Positions 17,339 through 26,903 of a DNA stretch of 53,854 bases are shown one piece after another. A program made the position numbers and the translations under genes. Positions within the stretch are counted from its first letter, which is position 1. Each line of letters opens with the position of its first letter. Source of the stretch: UBA3700 sp002372775 (lineage in GTDB: Bacteria > Bacillota > Clostridia > Christensenellales > UBA3700); the NCBI GenBank assembly GCA_946615965.1, contig CAMOIC010000006.1:1-53854 (forward strand), written 5' to 3'. The notes beneath the pieces were generated by a model that worked only from the letters and a program-made list of their open reading frames with translations, was not told where the DNA came from and ran no database searches.

Positions 17339-18529
17339 CTAAACCTCTTGTATAGCCTTTAATAAAGCATCAACTTTATCTGTCTTTTCCCAAGTTAGAT
17401 TTGCATCTTCCTTACCGAAATGACCATAGTTTGTTGAAGCTGCAAATTGTGGAGTTCTTAAGTTTAGATTCTCGATAATTGCAAGTGGTCTAAAGTCAAA
17501 GACTTTAGCAAGTGCCTTTGAAATCTTTTCTTCGCTATATTTTCCAGTTCCAAAAGTATGAACTTGTAAAGCAACTGGGTGAGCAACACCAATAGCGTAC
17601 GCGATGTCTAATTGACACTTATCTGCAAGACCTGCAGCGACAACATTCTTACATACATATCTTGCCATATAAGCTGCTGATCTATCAACCTTTGTTGGAT
17701 CCTTACCTGAGAAAGCACCGCCGCCATGAGGAGCATAACCACCGTATGTATCTACGATAATCTTTCTACCTGTTAAGCCGCTATCGCCATGTGGTCCACC
17801 AACAACGAATCTACCAGTTGGGTTGATATAGAACTTTGTATCTTCCTTTAATAATTCCTTTGGAATTACTGTATCGATAACATACTTCTTTATATCTTTT
17901 CTTAATGTTTCCAAATCTACTGTTTCATCATGTTGAGCAGAAACTACAACAGCATCAACAGCATATGGAGTATCATCATGATATTCAACTGTTACTTGAG
18001 CTTTGCCATCTGGTCTTAAATACTTAAGTGTTCCATTTTTTCTAACTTCTGTTAACTTTCTTGTTAACTTATGAGCTAGAGAAATTGGCATTGGCATTAA
18101 CTCTTTTGTTTCTTTGCAAGCAAAACCAAATACCATTCCTTGGTCACCTGCACCTGTCAAATCATACTTGTCTGTGCTTGAATTTTCTCTAATTTCAATA
18201 CCAGCATCAACACCTTGTGCGATATCTGGAGATTGAGTATCAAGTCTTACCATGACTTCACAAGTATTACCATCAAATCCCTTTTCTTCTGCATCGTATC
18301 CAATATCTAGAATTGCCTTTCTTGCAACAGCTTCATAATCAACTTTAGCTTTAGTTGTTATTTCTCCTGTTAATAAAGCAAATCCTGTATTACATACTGT
18401 CTCAAGAGCTACTCTTGAGTTAGGGTCTTGTTTAATAAGTTCATCAAGTACTGAGTCTGAGATTTTATCGCAAACTTTATCTGGATGTCCTTCTGTTACA
18501 CTTTCACTTGTAAATAAGTGTTTATACAT
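17339..18529 (-). CDS. metK: S-adenosylmethionine synthetase
   Basis: Makes S-adenosylmethionine from methionine and ATP. The 396-residue product has the SESVTEGHPDKVCD start motif, GAGDQG, the P-loop-like GGGAFSGKDPTKVDRS, and the usual three-domain length. I chose the ATG at 18527-18529 because GGAGG lies 8 bases upstream; a longer reading would begin with a TTG inside that SD. It is preceded by a SAM-I riboswitch ending in a terminator, so it is shut off when SAM is plentiful. Confidence 0.97.
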   Translation of the reverse strand: MYKHLFTSESVTEGHPDKVCDKISDSVLDELIKQDPNSRVALETVCNTGFALLTGEITTKAKVDYEAVARKAILDIGYDAEEKGFDGNTCEVMVRLDTQSPDIAQGVDAGIEIRENSSTDKYDLTGAGDQGMVFGFACKETKELMPMPISLAHKLTRKLTEVRKNGTLKYLRPDGKAQVTVEYHDDTPYAVDAVVVSAQHDETVDLETLRKDIKKYVIDTVIPKELLKEDTKFYINPTGRFVVGGPHGDSGLTGRKIIVDTYGGYAPHGGGAFSGKDPTKVDRSAAYMARYVCKNVVAAGLADKCQLDIAYAIGVAHPVALQVHTFGTGKYSEEKISKALAKVFDFRPLAIIENLNLRTPQFAASTNYGHFGKEDANLTWEKTDKVDALLKAIQEV

Positions 18530-18542
18530 TTTATTATCCTCC

Positions 18543-18683
18543 AAAAAATAAGGTCACTACTTTGCAAAGATAGTGACCTTACAGAAATTCTATCTTTCAA
18601 GTAAACTTGCGGGATTTAGCACCTTTCGAGAGGTTGCTGTGTCTTCAAAGGGCCCGACCCCTCCAACACTCTTTATAGAAATC
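18543..18683 (-). promoter_or_regulatory. SAM-I (S-box) riboswitch with terminator, controlling metK
   Basis: On the minus strand the leader has S-box landmarks in order: GGAGGGGTCGGGCCC, TTTGAAG, CAGCAACC, and GGTGCTAAATCC (about 18615-18668). A P1 stem closes TTCTAT with ATAGAA. A 10-bp terminator stem (18571-18580 with 18550-18559) is followed by ATTTTTT. The P1 3' strand AAAGATAG (18590-18597) is complementary to CTATCTTT at 18566-18573 in the terminator, giving the antiterminator. SAM binding would free the terminator and turn metK off. It sits right after rpoC, which has no other terminator. Confidence 0.95.
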
Positions 18684-18709
18684 TACTATATATAGTTGTA
18701 ATTGATTTA

Positions 18710-21700
18710 TTAGTCTTCGTTTTCTACTGCAAACTTAGTATCTAAGTTTTCTTCCTTAATGACATTCATTTCAGAAGCCTTATTTACAGTGATAACGTTT
18801 TCATAAATCTTTGTGCCAGTACCAGCAGGAATTAACTTACCGATAATGACATTTTCCTTTAAGCCTTGTAAGTGATCTACCTTACCCTTCATAGCTGCAT
18901 CAGCAAGAACTCTAGCTGTTTCTTGGAATGAAGCTGCAGATAAGAATGAATCAACAGCAAGAGAAGACTTAGTAATACCTTGAAGTATTCTAGCACCTAA
19001 TGCTGGTTCGCCGCCTTCAGCAAGAACCTTTTGGTTAGCTTCTTGAAGAACTCTTTCGTCAACAACATCGCCAAGAAGTAAGTTTGTTGAACCAACAGCT
19101 GTGATTCTTACTCTTCTTAACATTTGTCTTACGATGATTTCCAAGTGCTTTTCATTGATTTCAGCATTTGAAGATTCATATGTCTTCTTAACTTCATCAA
19201 TAATGTATTCTTGAACAGCAGCAGGTCCCTTTGTTCTTAGTAAGTCTTGAGGATAGATACTACCTAATGTGATTCTATCACCAGCAGCAATCTTTTCACC
19301 TGTCTTTACGCAAATCTTCTTATTGTAATCGATAGGATATTCTCTCTTATCTTCCTTACCTGTGAACTTATCTACACCAGTAACTGTAACGATTCTTACG
19401 CCTGAAGAATTTTCTTCTACGCTTACAACACCATCAATATCTGAGATAGTAGCTTGACCCTTTGGTCTTCTAACTTCGAACAATTCTTGTACACGAGGAA
19501 GACCGTTTGTAATATCGCCAGAAGTAGCAACACCACCAGTGTGGAATGTTCTCATTGTTAACTGTGTTCCTGGTTCACCGATTGATTGAGCAGCAATGAT
19601 ACCAACAGCTTCACCAACCTTAACGATGTTACCAGAAGCCATGTTCTTACCGTAACACTTAGCGCATACGCCATTCTTAGCTTTACATGAGATGATAGCT
19701 CTGATTGTAATTTCTTGCATACCAGACTTATCAATTGCCTTAGCTTGATCTGGAGTGATCATTTGACCAGCAGCTACAAGAACTTCTCCTGTGAATGGAT
19801 CAACTACATCGTTGATAACGAATCTACCATCGATCTTATCGATAAAGTTCTTACCAGCCTTATCGTTAAGTACGATTTCTTCTTCCTTACCTTCCTTCAT
19901 TACTTGAACACGACCAACTTTTGCGTTGTATAGATTCTTAACGTCTTCAGCTGTGATAATACGACCCTTTGTAATTACGGCCTTGCCCGTAGACTTATCT
20001 AAGCAATCAAGAGCAGCCTTGCATCCAAGAACTGACTTAGAGAATGTAATATAGTCATTATTCTTAACAACTGTACCCTTAACATCTCCACAATCTTGTT
20101 CGTATACAACAACATGGTGACATACATCAACAAGACGACGTGTTAAGTAACCAGAGTCAGCAGTCTTTAACGCTGTATCAGCCATACCCTTACGTCCACC
20201 GTGAGCTGAAATGAAGTATTCCAATACTGATAGACCTTCACGGTATGATGACTTAATTGGAAGCTCAATATCTTTACCTGATGTAGAAGCAACGATACCT
20301 CTCATACCACACAATTGCGAAATCTGACCGATACCACCACGGGCACCTGAGTTAGCCATCATCCAAATTGGGTTATAGAAGTCTGATGTCTTACCTTGCT
20401 TTTCAAGGATGTTAGATACTTCTGTCTTAGCAGCAGTCCAAGCCTTAATTGTTTCTTGGTATCTGTTGCTTTCTGTTGTAAGACCCTTTCTACTTGCTCT
20501 TTCAATATCGATAACTTTCTTTTGAGCAATATCAAGGAACTTTTGCTTTTCTTGTGGTACATGCATATCGAAGATAGATGCTGTGATAGCACCAACTGTT
20601 GAATACTTGTAACCTAAAGCCTTAATCTTATCTAGAACTACAGCAGTTTCTGTAGCACCTTTCTTTGCGAATACTCTATCAACGATTCTTGATAAATCTT
20701 TCTTAGCAACGATGCTGTTGATTTCTAAGTCTAGGTAGCTTAGAGGATCAGCTGGATCTCTCTTTTGTAAACCTAAATCTTGAGGAATAGCACTGTTGAA
20801 GATTAACTTACCAACAGATGTTGTAATTCTCTTTGAATATTCTTTTCCATCGATAACCTTAGAAACTCTTACTTCAATTTCCTTTTGTAGAGAAATTTGT
20901 TTTGTTTGATAAGCCATTAAAGCTTCATCTGGGTTTCTGAATACTCTTCTATCTAAAGTTCTCTTTGCAGGATCTTCTGGCATTGTTAAATAGTAACAAC
21001 CGATAACGATATCTTGTGATGGAGAAACGACTGGCTTACCATCAGACAACTTTAAGATATTGTTTGTTGAAAGCATTAAGAATCTAGCTTCTGCTCTAGC
21101 TTCTAGTGATAGTGGTACGTGAACAGCCATTTGGTCACCATCGAAGTCGGCGTTGAACGCTGTACATACAAGTGGGTGTAACTTGATAGCTCTACCATCA
21201 ACTAATACTGGCTCGAAAGCTTGGATTGATAATCTGTGTAATGAAGGAGCACGGTTTAATAAAACTGGGTGATCTTTAATTACATCTTCAAGGATATCCC
21301 ATACGTATGATGTTGGGTTATCAATGATTCTCTTAGCGCTCTTAACGTTTGAAGCATATTCTTGTTCAACAAGTTCCTTAATAACGAATGGTTTGAATAA
21401 TTCAATAGCCATTTCCTTTGGAAGACCGCATTGGTACATCTTTAATTCTGGACCAACGACGATAACTGAACGTCCTGAATAGTCAACACGCTTACCAAGT
21501 AAGTTTTGACGGAAACGTCCTTGCTTACCCTTTAATAATTCAGTTAATGACTTAACCTTTCTGTTATTAGTTGTTACAGCCTTACCACGACGACCGTTAT
21601 CGATTAATGCGTCAACAGCTTCTTGTAACATTCTCTTTTCATTTCTGATGATAATGTCTGGGGAGCCGATTTCTAGCATCTTCTTTAGACGGTTATTTCT

Positions 21701-22498
21701 CATGATAACTCTTCTGTATAGATCATTTAGATCTGAAGCTGCATATCTACCACCATCAAGTGCAACCATTGGTCTTAAATCTGGTGGAAGAACTGGAAGA
21801 ACATCTAGAACCATCCATTGTGGCTTGTTATCTGAAGTTCTGAAAGCTTGAACTACTTCAAGTCTCTTTGCAGCTCTTGTCTTAATTGGGCTACCGTCTT
21901 TTGCTTCAGCGATAGTCTTATTTAAGTCTTCGTATTCCTTTTCTAGGTCAACCTCTGCTAATAATCTCTTAATAGCAGCACCACCCATTCCTACTTCGAA
22001 TGCGTTTGAACCAAACTTATCTACTGCTTCAAGATATTCTCTATCATCAATGATTTGCTTGTATTCGAAATCTGATTGACCTTTATCAAGAACAACATAT
22101 TTATTGTAATAAACTACTAGTTCAAGTTCCTTTAGAGGAATGTCTAGTAACATACTAATTCTATAAGGAGCACCCTTTAAGAACCAAATATGAGTAACTG
22201 GGCAAGCAAGTTCAATGTGACCCATTCTCTCACGTCTTACTTTAGATCTAACGACATCAACACCGCACTTATCGCAAGTGATACCCTTAGCTCTTGTCTT
22301 CTTATACTTACCACAGGCACATTCGAAATCCTTTACTGGTCCGAAAATTCTTTCGCAGAATAAGCCATCTTTCTCTGGCTTTGTAGATCTGTAGTTAATA
22401 GTCTCTGATTTTGTAACTTCACCATGAGACCAGCTTCTAATTGTTTCAGGAGAAGCGATTCCTATTTTAATAGAACTAAAATTATTTACGTCTGCCAT
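18710..22498 (-). CDS. rpoC: RNA polymerase subunit beta'
   Basis: Catalytic subunit of RNA polymerase. The 1262-residue product has the N-terminal zinc ribbon (CACGKYKK ... CDKCG), the rudder and lid region, the magnesium-chelating NADFDGDQ motif, bridge helix and trigger loop, and a second zinc site CKAKNGVCAKCYG. It starts 11 bases after rpoB ends. There is no terminator of its own before the SAM riboswitch. Confidence 0.98.
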   Translation of the reverse strand: MADVNNFSSIKIGIASPETIRSWSHGEVTKSETINYRSTKPEKDGLFCERIFGPVKDFECACGKYKKTRAKGITCDKCGVDVVRSKVRRERMGHIELACPVTHIWFLKGAPYRISMLLDIPLKELELVVYYNKYVVLDKGQSDFEYKQIIDDREYLEAVDKFGSNAFEVGMGGAAIKRLLAEVDLEKEYEDLNKTIAEAKDGSPIKTRAAKRLEVVQAFRTSDNKPQWMVLDVLPVLPPDLRPMVALDGGRYAASDLNDLYRRVIMRNNRLKKMLEIGSPDIIIRNEKRMLQEAVDALIDNGRRGKAVTTNNRKVKSLTELLKGKQGRFRQNLLGKRVDYSGRSVIVVGPELKMYQCGLPKEMAIELFKPFVIKELVEQEYASNVKSAKRIIDNPTSYVWDILEDVIKDHPVLLNRAPSLHRLSIQAFEPVLVDGRAIKLHPLVCTAFNADFDGDQMAVHVPLSLEARAEARFLMLSTNNILKLSDGKPVVSPSQDIVIGCYYLTMPEDPAKRTLDRRVFRNPDEALMAYQTKQISLQKEIEVRVSKVIDGKEYSKRITTSVGKLIFNSAIPQDLGLQKRDPADPLSYLDLEINSIVAKKDLSRIVDRVFAKKGATETAVVLDKIKALGYKYSTVGAITASIFDMHVPQEKQKFLDIAQKKVIDIERASRKGLTTESNRYQETIKAWTAAKTEVSNILEKQGKTSDFYNPIWMMANSGARGGIGQISQLCGMRGIVASTSGKDIELPIKSSYREGLSVLEYFISAHGGRKGMADTALKTADSGYLTRRLVDVCHHVVVYEQDCGDVKGTVVKNNDYITFSKSVLGCKAALDCLDKSTGKAVITKGRIITAEDVKNLYNAKVGRVQVMKEGKEEEIVLNDKAGKNFIDKIDGRFVINDVVDPFTGEVLVAAGQMITPDQAKAIDKSGMQEITIRAIISCKAKNGVCAKCYGKNMASGNIVKVGEAVGIIAAQSIGEPGTQLTMRTFHTGGVATSGDITNGLPRVQELFEVRRPKGQATISDIDGVVSVEENSSGVRIVTVTGVDKFTGKEDKREYPIDYNKKICVKTGEKIAAGDRITLGSIYPQDLLRTKGPAAVQEYIIDEVKKTYESSNAEINEKHLEIIVRQMLRRVRITAVGSTNLLLGDVVDERVLQEANQKVLAEGGEPALGARILQGITKSSLAVDSFLSAASFQETARVLADAAMKGKVDHLQGLKENVIIGKLIPAGTGTKIYENVITVNKASEMNVIKEENLDTKFAVENED

Positions 22499-22509
22499 AG
22501 TTAATCTCC

Positions 22510-25500
22510 TTATTCCTTATCGTCGAAGTTGAAAGAGAATGAATCGCTATCATCTTCGTCTTTACCTAGAAGGTCAATTGAAGCGCCATCGTTGTCAACT
22601 GATAAATCATCGAATGAGATTCCTAATCCGTCATCTTCATCGTCTCTATCAGCGCCTAAATTGCTAATATCAATTTCTTCTGTTGTACCTGGGATATTTT
22701 CTGTTGAGAATGTATCACCAGATGTATTATGAGCACCTGTACGGAATGTATCCATATCGCTGTAGTCTCTAATACCTACTTCTTCGTTCTTATCGTTTAG
22801 AATCTTAATATCTAATCCTAGAGATTGGAATTCCTTAATCAATACCTTGAATGCTTCTGGAGTTCCTGGTTCTGTGATTGGAGTACCATGTACGATGGAT
22901 TCGAAGCACTTTGATCTACCATTTACGTCATCTGACTTAATAGTTAATACTTCTTGTAGGATATGAGCAGCACCATAAGCTTCTAGAGCCCAAATTTCCA
23001 TTTCACCGAAACGTTGTCCACCGAATTGAGCCTTACCACCTAGAGGTTGTTGTGTAACTAAGCTGTATGGACCTGTAGATCTAGCGTGCATCTTTTCGTC
23101 AACCATGTGACATAGTTTTAACATGTACATGTAACCAACTGTAACTGGGTTTTCGAAAGCTTCACCTGTTCTACCATCATATACTGTGAACTTACCATTT
23201 TCTGGTAAACCATTTTCTTTGAATAATGCTTTAATATCTGCTTCTGTAGCTCCGTCGAATACTGGAGTAGCAATCTTAAGACCTAACTTCTTAGCAACAT
23301 AACCTAAGTGAACTTCTAAGACTTGTCCGATGTTCATACGTGATGGCACGCCTAGTGGGTTTAACACGATTTGTAATCTTGTACCATCTGCTAAGAATGG
23401 CATATCTTCTCTTGGTAATACTCTTGAAATAACACCCTTATTACCGTGACGTCCTGACATCTTATCGCCGACACCGATCTTACGCTTTTGAGCAACATAA
23501 ACTCTAACAAGCTTGTTTACACCAGCTCCGATATCGTCTTTGTTCTTCTTTGTAAATACCTTAACGTCGATAACAACGCCTGATTGTCCGTGTGGTAATC
23601 TTAGAGATGTATCTCTAACTTCTTTACCTTTTTCACCGAATACGGCTCTTAATAATCTTTCTTGAGGAGTTAATTCAACTTCACCCTTTGGAGTTGTTCT
23701 ACCAACAAGGATATCCTTTGAGTTAACTTCAGAACCGATACGAACGATACCATCTTCATCTAGGTTCTTTAATGCTTCATCACCAAGACCAGGAATATCT
23801 CTTGTGATTTGTTCATCACCAAGTCTATTGATGCTCTTAGCAGAAACTTCGAACTTTTCAATGTGGATAGATGTGAATACGTCATCCTTAACTAAGTCTT
23901 CGTTAATTAGGATAGCGTCTTCGTAGTTGTAACCTTCCCATGACATGTAACCGATAAGAATGTTACGTCCTAATGATAATTCGCCGTTTTGTGTAGCTGG
24001 ACCATCAGCAATAACCATACCCTTAAGAACTTTTTGTCCCTTATCTACGATAGGCTTTTGTGTGATACATGTACCAGCATTTGATCTTTCAAACTTTTGT
24101 AGATTGTAAACGTCTTCACCAGCTGTTGTTGTTACAACGATTTGCTTAGCATCAACGCTCTTTACGATACCATCGTTCTTAGCAATAACTAGAACACCAC
24201 TATCGTAAGCAATCTTATGTTCAATACCTGTAGCGATCATTGGAGCTTCTGGTTTTAATAGAGGTACAGCTTGACGTTGCATGTTAGAACCCATTAGGGC
24301 ACGAGCTGTATCATCATTCTCAAGGAATGGGATTAAAGCTGAAGCTACAGAGATTAATTGCTTTGGAGATACATCCATGTAATCAACCTTTGACTTGTCA
24401 ACTTCACGGATATCTTCCCTAATACGACACATTACACGATCTGATACGAATGAACCATCTTCGTTTAATGGAGTATTAGCTTGAGCTACTGTATATAAAT
24501 CTTCTTCATCTGCTTGTAAATATCTAACTTCATCAGTAACGATGCACTTTTCTTTATCAACCTTTCTATATGGAGCTTCAAGGAATCCATACTTGTTGAT
24601 TCTTGCATAAGAAGCTAATGATGAAATCAAACCAATGTTTTGACCTTCTGGAGTTTCGATAGGACATAGACGACCATAGTGAGTATGGTTAATATCTCTT
24701 ACTTCGAAACCAGCTCTTTCTCTATTTAAACCACCAGGTCCTAAAGCTGATAACTTTCTCTTGTTTGTTAATTCAGCGATTGGGTTATGGTGATCCATGA
24801 ATTGAGATAATTGAGATGTAGCAAAGAACTCTTTGATTACAGCTGCAACTGGCTTAACATTGATGAATGATTGAATCTTGCATTCATCGCTATCTTGAGT
24901 TCTTGACATGTTTTCCTTGATTTGTTTATCAAGTCTTGCCATACCAATACGGAATTGATTTTGTAATAATTCACCAACGCAACGAACACGTCTGTTAGCT
25001 AAGTGGTCGATAATATCTGTTGTTCCAACACCATGGCTTAAACCTAAGTTGTTGTTGAATGAAGCTAAGATATCTTCAACTGTTAAGTGCTTAACAACTA
25101 ACTTTTCAACGATATCGTCTGTATCTGAAACGATGTAGTTTTCTAAGTCTTTAGCTGACTTCTTTTCAGCAAGAAGAGCATCTAAAACTGGCTTGTAAAC
25201 TAATTGATCATCGTATTCTGAGTTAGCACCAAATAATTTATCTAAGATCTTTTGAGAGAACTTACCTTGAGTTAAGATGTTAACTGTGTTGTTACCCATA
25301 ACCTTAACTGGTTGTTCATCCTTACCCTTTACTGTAACTACATTGATACCAGCATTTTGGATAGCCTTAGCTGTATCAACATCAAGAAGCTTACCCTTTT
25401 CTGCTACAACTTCACCATCAGCTGTAATAGCATCTTCTGCAAGTTCAAGACCAGCAATTCTGTAAGCAAGAGATAACTTCTTGTTAACTTTATATCTACC

Positions 25501-26340
25501 AACTCTCATTAAGTCGTACTTTCTATCATCAAAGAATAAACCTTCGATTAAGTGCTTAATACCTTCTTCAGTTGGTGTTTCACCTGGACGTTGACGTCTG
25601 TATAATTCTTCCTTAGCAGCATCAAGATTATCGATAGGATCCTTGTCGATTGTGTTTAATAAAAGCTTTTCGTTACCGAATAATTCTACTAATTCTTCGT
25701 TTGTACCTTTCTCTAATAAAGCACGGATAAGAACTGTAGCTGGGAATTTACGCTTTCTATCTACAGAAACTGAGATAACATCATGTTGATCTTGGTGGAA
25801 GTCAATCCATGCACCTCTTTGTGGCATGATTTGTGTGTCATATCTTTCAACACCAGTCTTTGCGTCCTTTTCGCTTGTGTTATAAACACTTGGGCTTCTT
25901 ACTAATTGGCTTACAACTACACGTTCTGCGCCATTGATAATGAATGAACCGCTTTCAGAAATTAGAGGAATATCTCCCATGAAAACTTCTTCTTCGATCA
26001 TTTCATTTGTTTCTTTACGTACCAATCTAATCTTAACTTTTAGAGGTACTGTGTAAGAACGGTCACCATCTTTACATTCTTTGATTGTGTACTTTGGAGT
26101 GCTATCTAAGCTGAAACCTAAATAGTGCAATTCAAATCTACCAACTCTGTCAGTAACTGGTGAGAAATCATCCAAAACTTCTTGGATACCTGTTGTAACG
26201 AATTCTTTGTATGAATTCATTTGAGCTTCAAGCAAATAAGGCATATCTAGAACTTCTTTGATCTTAGAGAAAGAACTTCTTTCTGTTGTGCCATATTTAA
26301 CTTTATGAGTCCTTTTTGTAAGGATTGTATCTTGAGGCAT
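22510..26340 (-). CDS. rpoB: RNA polymerase subunit beta, with asparagine at the rifampicin-site residue 526
   Basis: Catalytic subunit of RNA polymerase. The 1276-residue product has all beta motifs, including SQLSQFMDHHNP and ALGPGGLNRERAGF of the rifampicin pocket and GRHGNKGVIS. In that pocket THKRR is replaced by TNKRK: residue 526 (E. coli numbering, and also here) is Asn, codon AAC at 24763-24765, and 529 is Lys. N526 is the change held responsible for natural rifampicin resistance in Spiroplasma. The last 45 residues form an acidic Asp/Glu tail. The gene has its own promoter, away from rplL. Confidence 0.98.
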   Translation of the reverse strand: MPQDTILTKRTHKVKYGTTERSSFSKIKEVLDMPYLLEAQMNSYKEFVTTGIQEVLDDFSPVTDRVGRFELHYLGFSLDSTPKYTIKECKDGDRSYTVPLKVKIRLVRKETNEMIEEEVFMGDIPLISESGSFIINGAERVVVSQLVRSPSVYNTSEKDAKTGVERYDTQIMPQRGAWIDFHQDQHDVISVSVDRKRKFPATVLIRALLEKGTNEELVELFGNEKLLLNTIDKDPIDNLDAAKEELYRRQRPGETPTEEGIKHLIEGLFFDDRKYDLMRVGRYKVNKKLSLAYRIAGLELAEDAITADGEVVAEKGKLLDVDTAKAIQNAGINVVTVKGKDEQPVKVMGNNTVNILTQGKFSQKILDKLFGANSEYDDQLVYKPVLDALLAEKKSAKDLENYIVSDTDDIVEKLVVKHLTVEDILASFNNNLGLSHGVGTTDIIDHLANRRVRCVGELLQNQFRIGMARLDKQIKENMSRTQDSDECKIQSFINVKPVAAVIKEFFATSQLSQFMDHHNPIAELTNKRKLSALGPGGLNRERAGFEVRDINHTHYGRLCPIETPEGQNIGLISSLASYARINKYGFLEAPYRKVDKEKCIVTDEVRYLQADEEDLYTVAQANTPLNEDGSFVSDRVMCRIREDIREVDKSKVDYMDVSPKQLISVASALIPFLENDDTARALMGSNMQRQAVPLLKPEAPMIATGIEHKIAYDSGVLVIAKNDGIVKSVDAKQIVVTTTAGEDVYNLQKFERSNAGTCITQKPIVDKGQKVLKGMVIADGPATQNGELSLGRNILIGYMSWEGYNYEDAILINEDLVKDDVFTSIHIEKFEVSAKSINRLGDEQITRDIPGLGDEALKNLDEDGIVRIGSEVNSKDILVGRTTPKGEVELTPQERLLRAVFGEKGKEVRDTSLRLPHGQSGVVIDVKVFTKKNKDDIGAGVNKLVRVYVAQKRKIGVGDKMSGRHGNKGVISRVLPREDMPFLADGTRLQIVLNPLGVPSRMNIGQVLEVHLGYVAKKLGLKIATPVFDGATEADIKALFKENGLPENGKFTVYDGRTGEAFENPVTVGYMYMLKLCHMVDEKMHARSTGPYSLVTQQPLGGKAQFGGQRFGEMEIWALEAYGAAHILQEVLTIKSDDVNGRSKCFESIVHGTPITEPGTPEAFKVLIKEFQSLGLDIKILNDKNEEVGIRDYSDMDTFRTGAHNTSGDTFSTENIPGTTEEIDISNLGADRDDEDDGLGISFDDLSVDNDGASIDLLGKDEDDSDSFSFNFDDKE

Positions 26341-26441
26341 GTCGTCCCCTCCTTTAATAATTTTCCAGTTTTAACATCAACTTGAGCATCATTTTCATAA
26401 AAAACGCGAAAATACGCCCATAAAATAGTCGTGCGTAAATA

Positions 26442-26470
26442 AATATACAGTTGCGCGCTTAATACGTCAA
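26442..26470 (-). promoter_or_regulatory. Promoter of rpoB-rpoC
   Basis: Minus-strand TTGACG (26465-26470), 17 bases, TATATT (26442-26447). It gives a leader of about 95 bases with several CGCG-containing words. No known leader RNA is recognisable in it. Confidence 0.75.
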
Positions 26471-26517
26471 GAAAAATTTTAAAGTTTTTAAAAATTTCTT
26501 CAAATTCCTATTTTTAA

Positions 26518-26582
26518 TTGTAAATTTTATGTAAAATCTAATTTTTGGCAATTTTATTTGTAAATTTTGTGTAAATTTTGAC
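26518..26582. repeat. AT-rich motif, copies B and C, in the rpoB / rqcP divergent region
   Basis: Two copies of TGTAAATTTTRTGTAAAWTT lie at 26518-26537 and 26559-26582. The second matches the copy at 9316-9339 in 21 of 24 positions. They lie 47 and 88 bp upstream of the rpoB -35 box and 34 bp or more upstream of the rqcP -35 box. They could be UP elements or a factor's binding sites. Confidence 0.5.
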
Positions 26583-26615
26583 AACCTTTCTCTCATGTGT
26601 GTGGGTACTGTAATA

Positions 26616-26651
26616 TTGACTTAATAATTTTTAAATATTAAAATATAACGT
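26616..26651 (+). promoter_or_regulatory. rqcP promoter, predicted leaderless
   Basis: TTGACT (26616-26621), 17 bases, TAAAAT (26639-26644), then exactly 7 bases to the ATG at 26652. No SD is present. Transcription should start at or next to the A of the start codon. Confidence 0.7.
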
Positions 26652-26903
26652 ATGAGATTAGACAAGTTTTTAAAGGTTTCTAGAATTATTAAACGTAGAA
26701 CTATCGCAAACGAAGCATGCGATTCTGCCCGTGTAGAACTTAACGGAAGAGCAGCAAAAGCTGGTGCTCAAGTTAAGGTCGGAGATATTGTTACACTGCA
26801 CTTTGGTGATAACAATTTTAAGTTCAAAATTCTTAACGTTCAAGAGACTGTAAAAAAACAGGATACCGCTGAAATGTATGAGGTAATTATTGATGAAAAT
26901 TAG
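26652..26903 (+). CDS. rqcP: S4-domain ribosome quality control factor RqcP (YabO-like)
   Basis: Binds stalled 50S-peptidyl-tRNA complexes and works with RqcH in alanine tailing in Bacillus. The 83-residue product begins MRLDKFLKVSRIIKRRT, closely like B. subtilis YabO/RqcP, and is a single S4 RNA-binding domain. It overlaps ispDF by 11 bases and shares its transcript. It has no SD and a -10 box 7 bases before the ATG, so it is probably translated as a leaderless mRNA. rqcH is not in the window. Confidence 0.9.
   Translation: MRLDKFLKVSRIIKRRTIANEACDSARVELNGRAAKAGAQVKVGDIVTLHFGDNNFKFKILNVQETVKKQDTAEMYEVIIDEN

Noticed and set aside
18530..18544. Longer metK start
   Set aside because: It begins with TTG within the SD region of the terminator-SD junction; the ATG at 18527-18529 matches MetK homologues.
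20359..20602. Overlapping ORFs on both strands within rpoC, and similar ones in other long genes
   Set aside because: They lie wholly inside conserved coding sequence, have no SD and no recognisable motifs.
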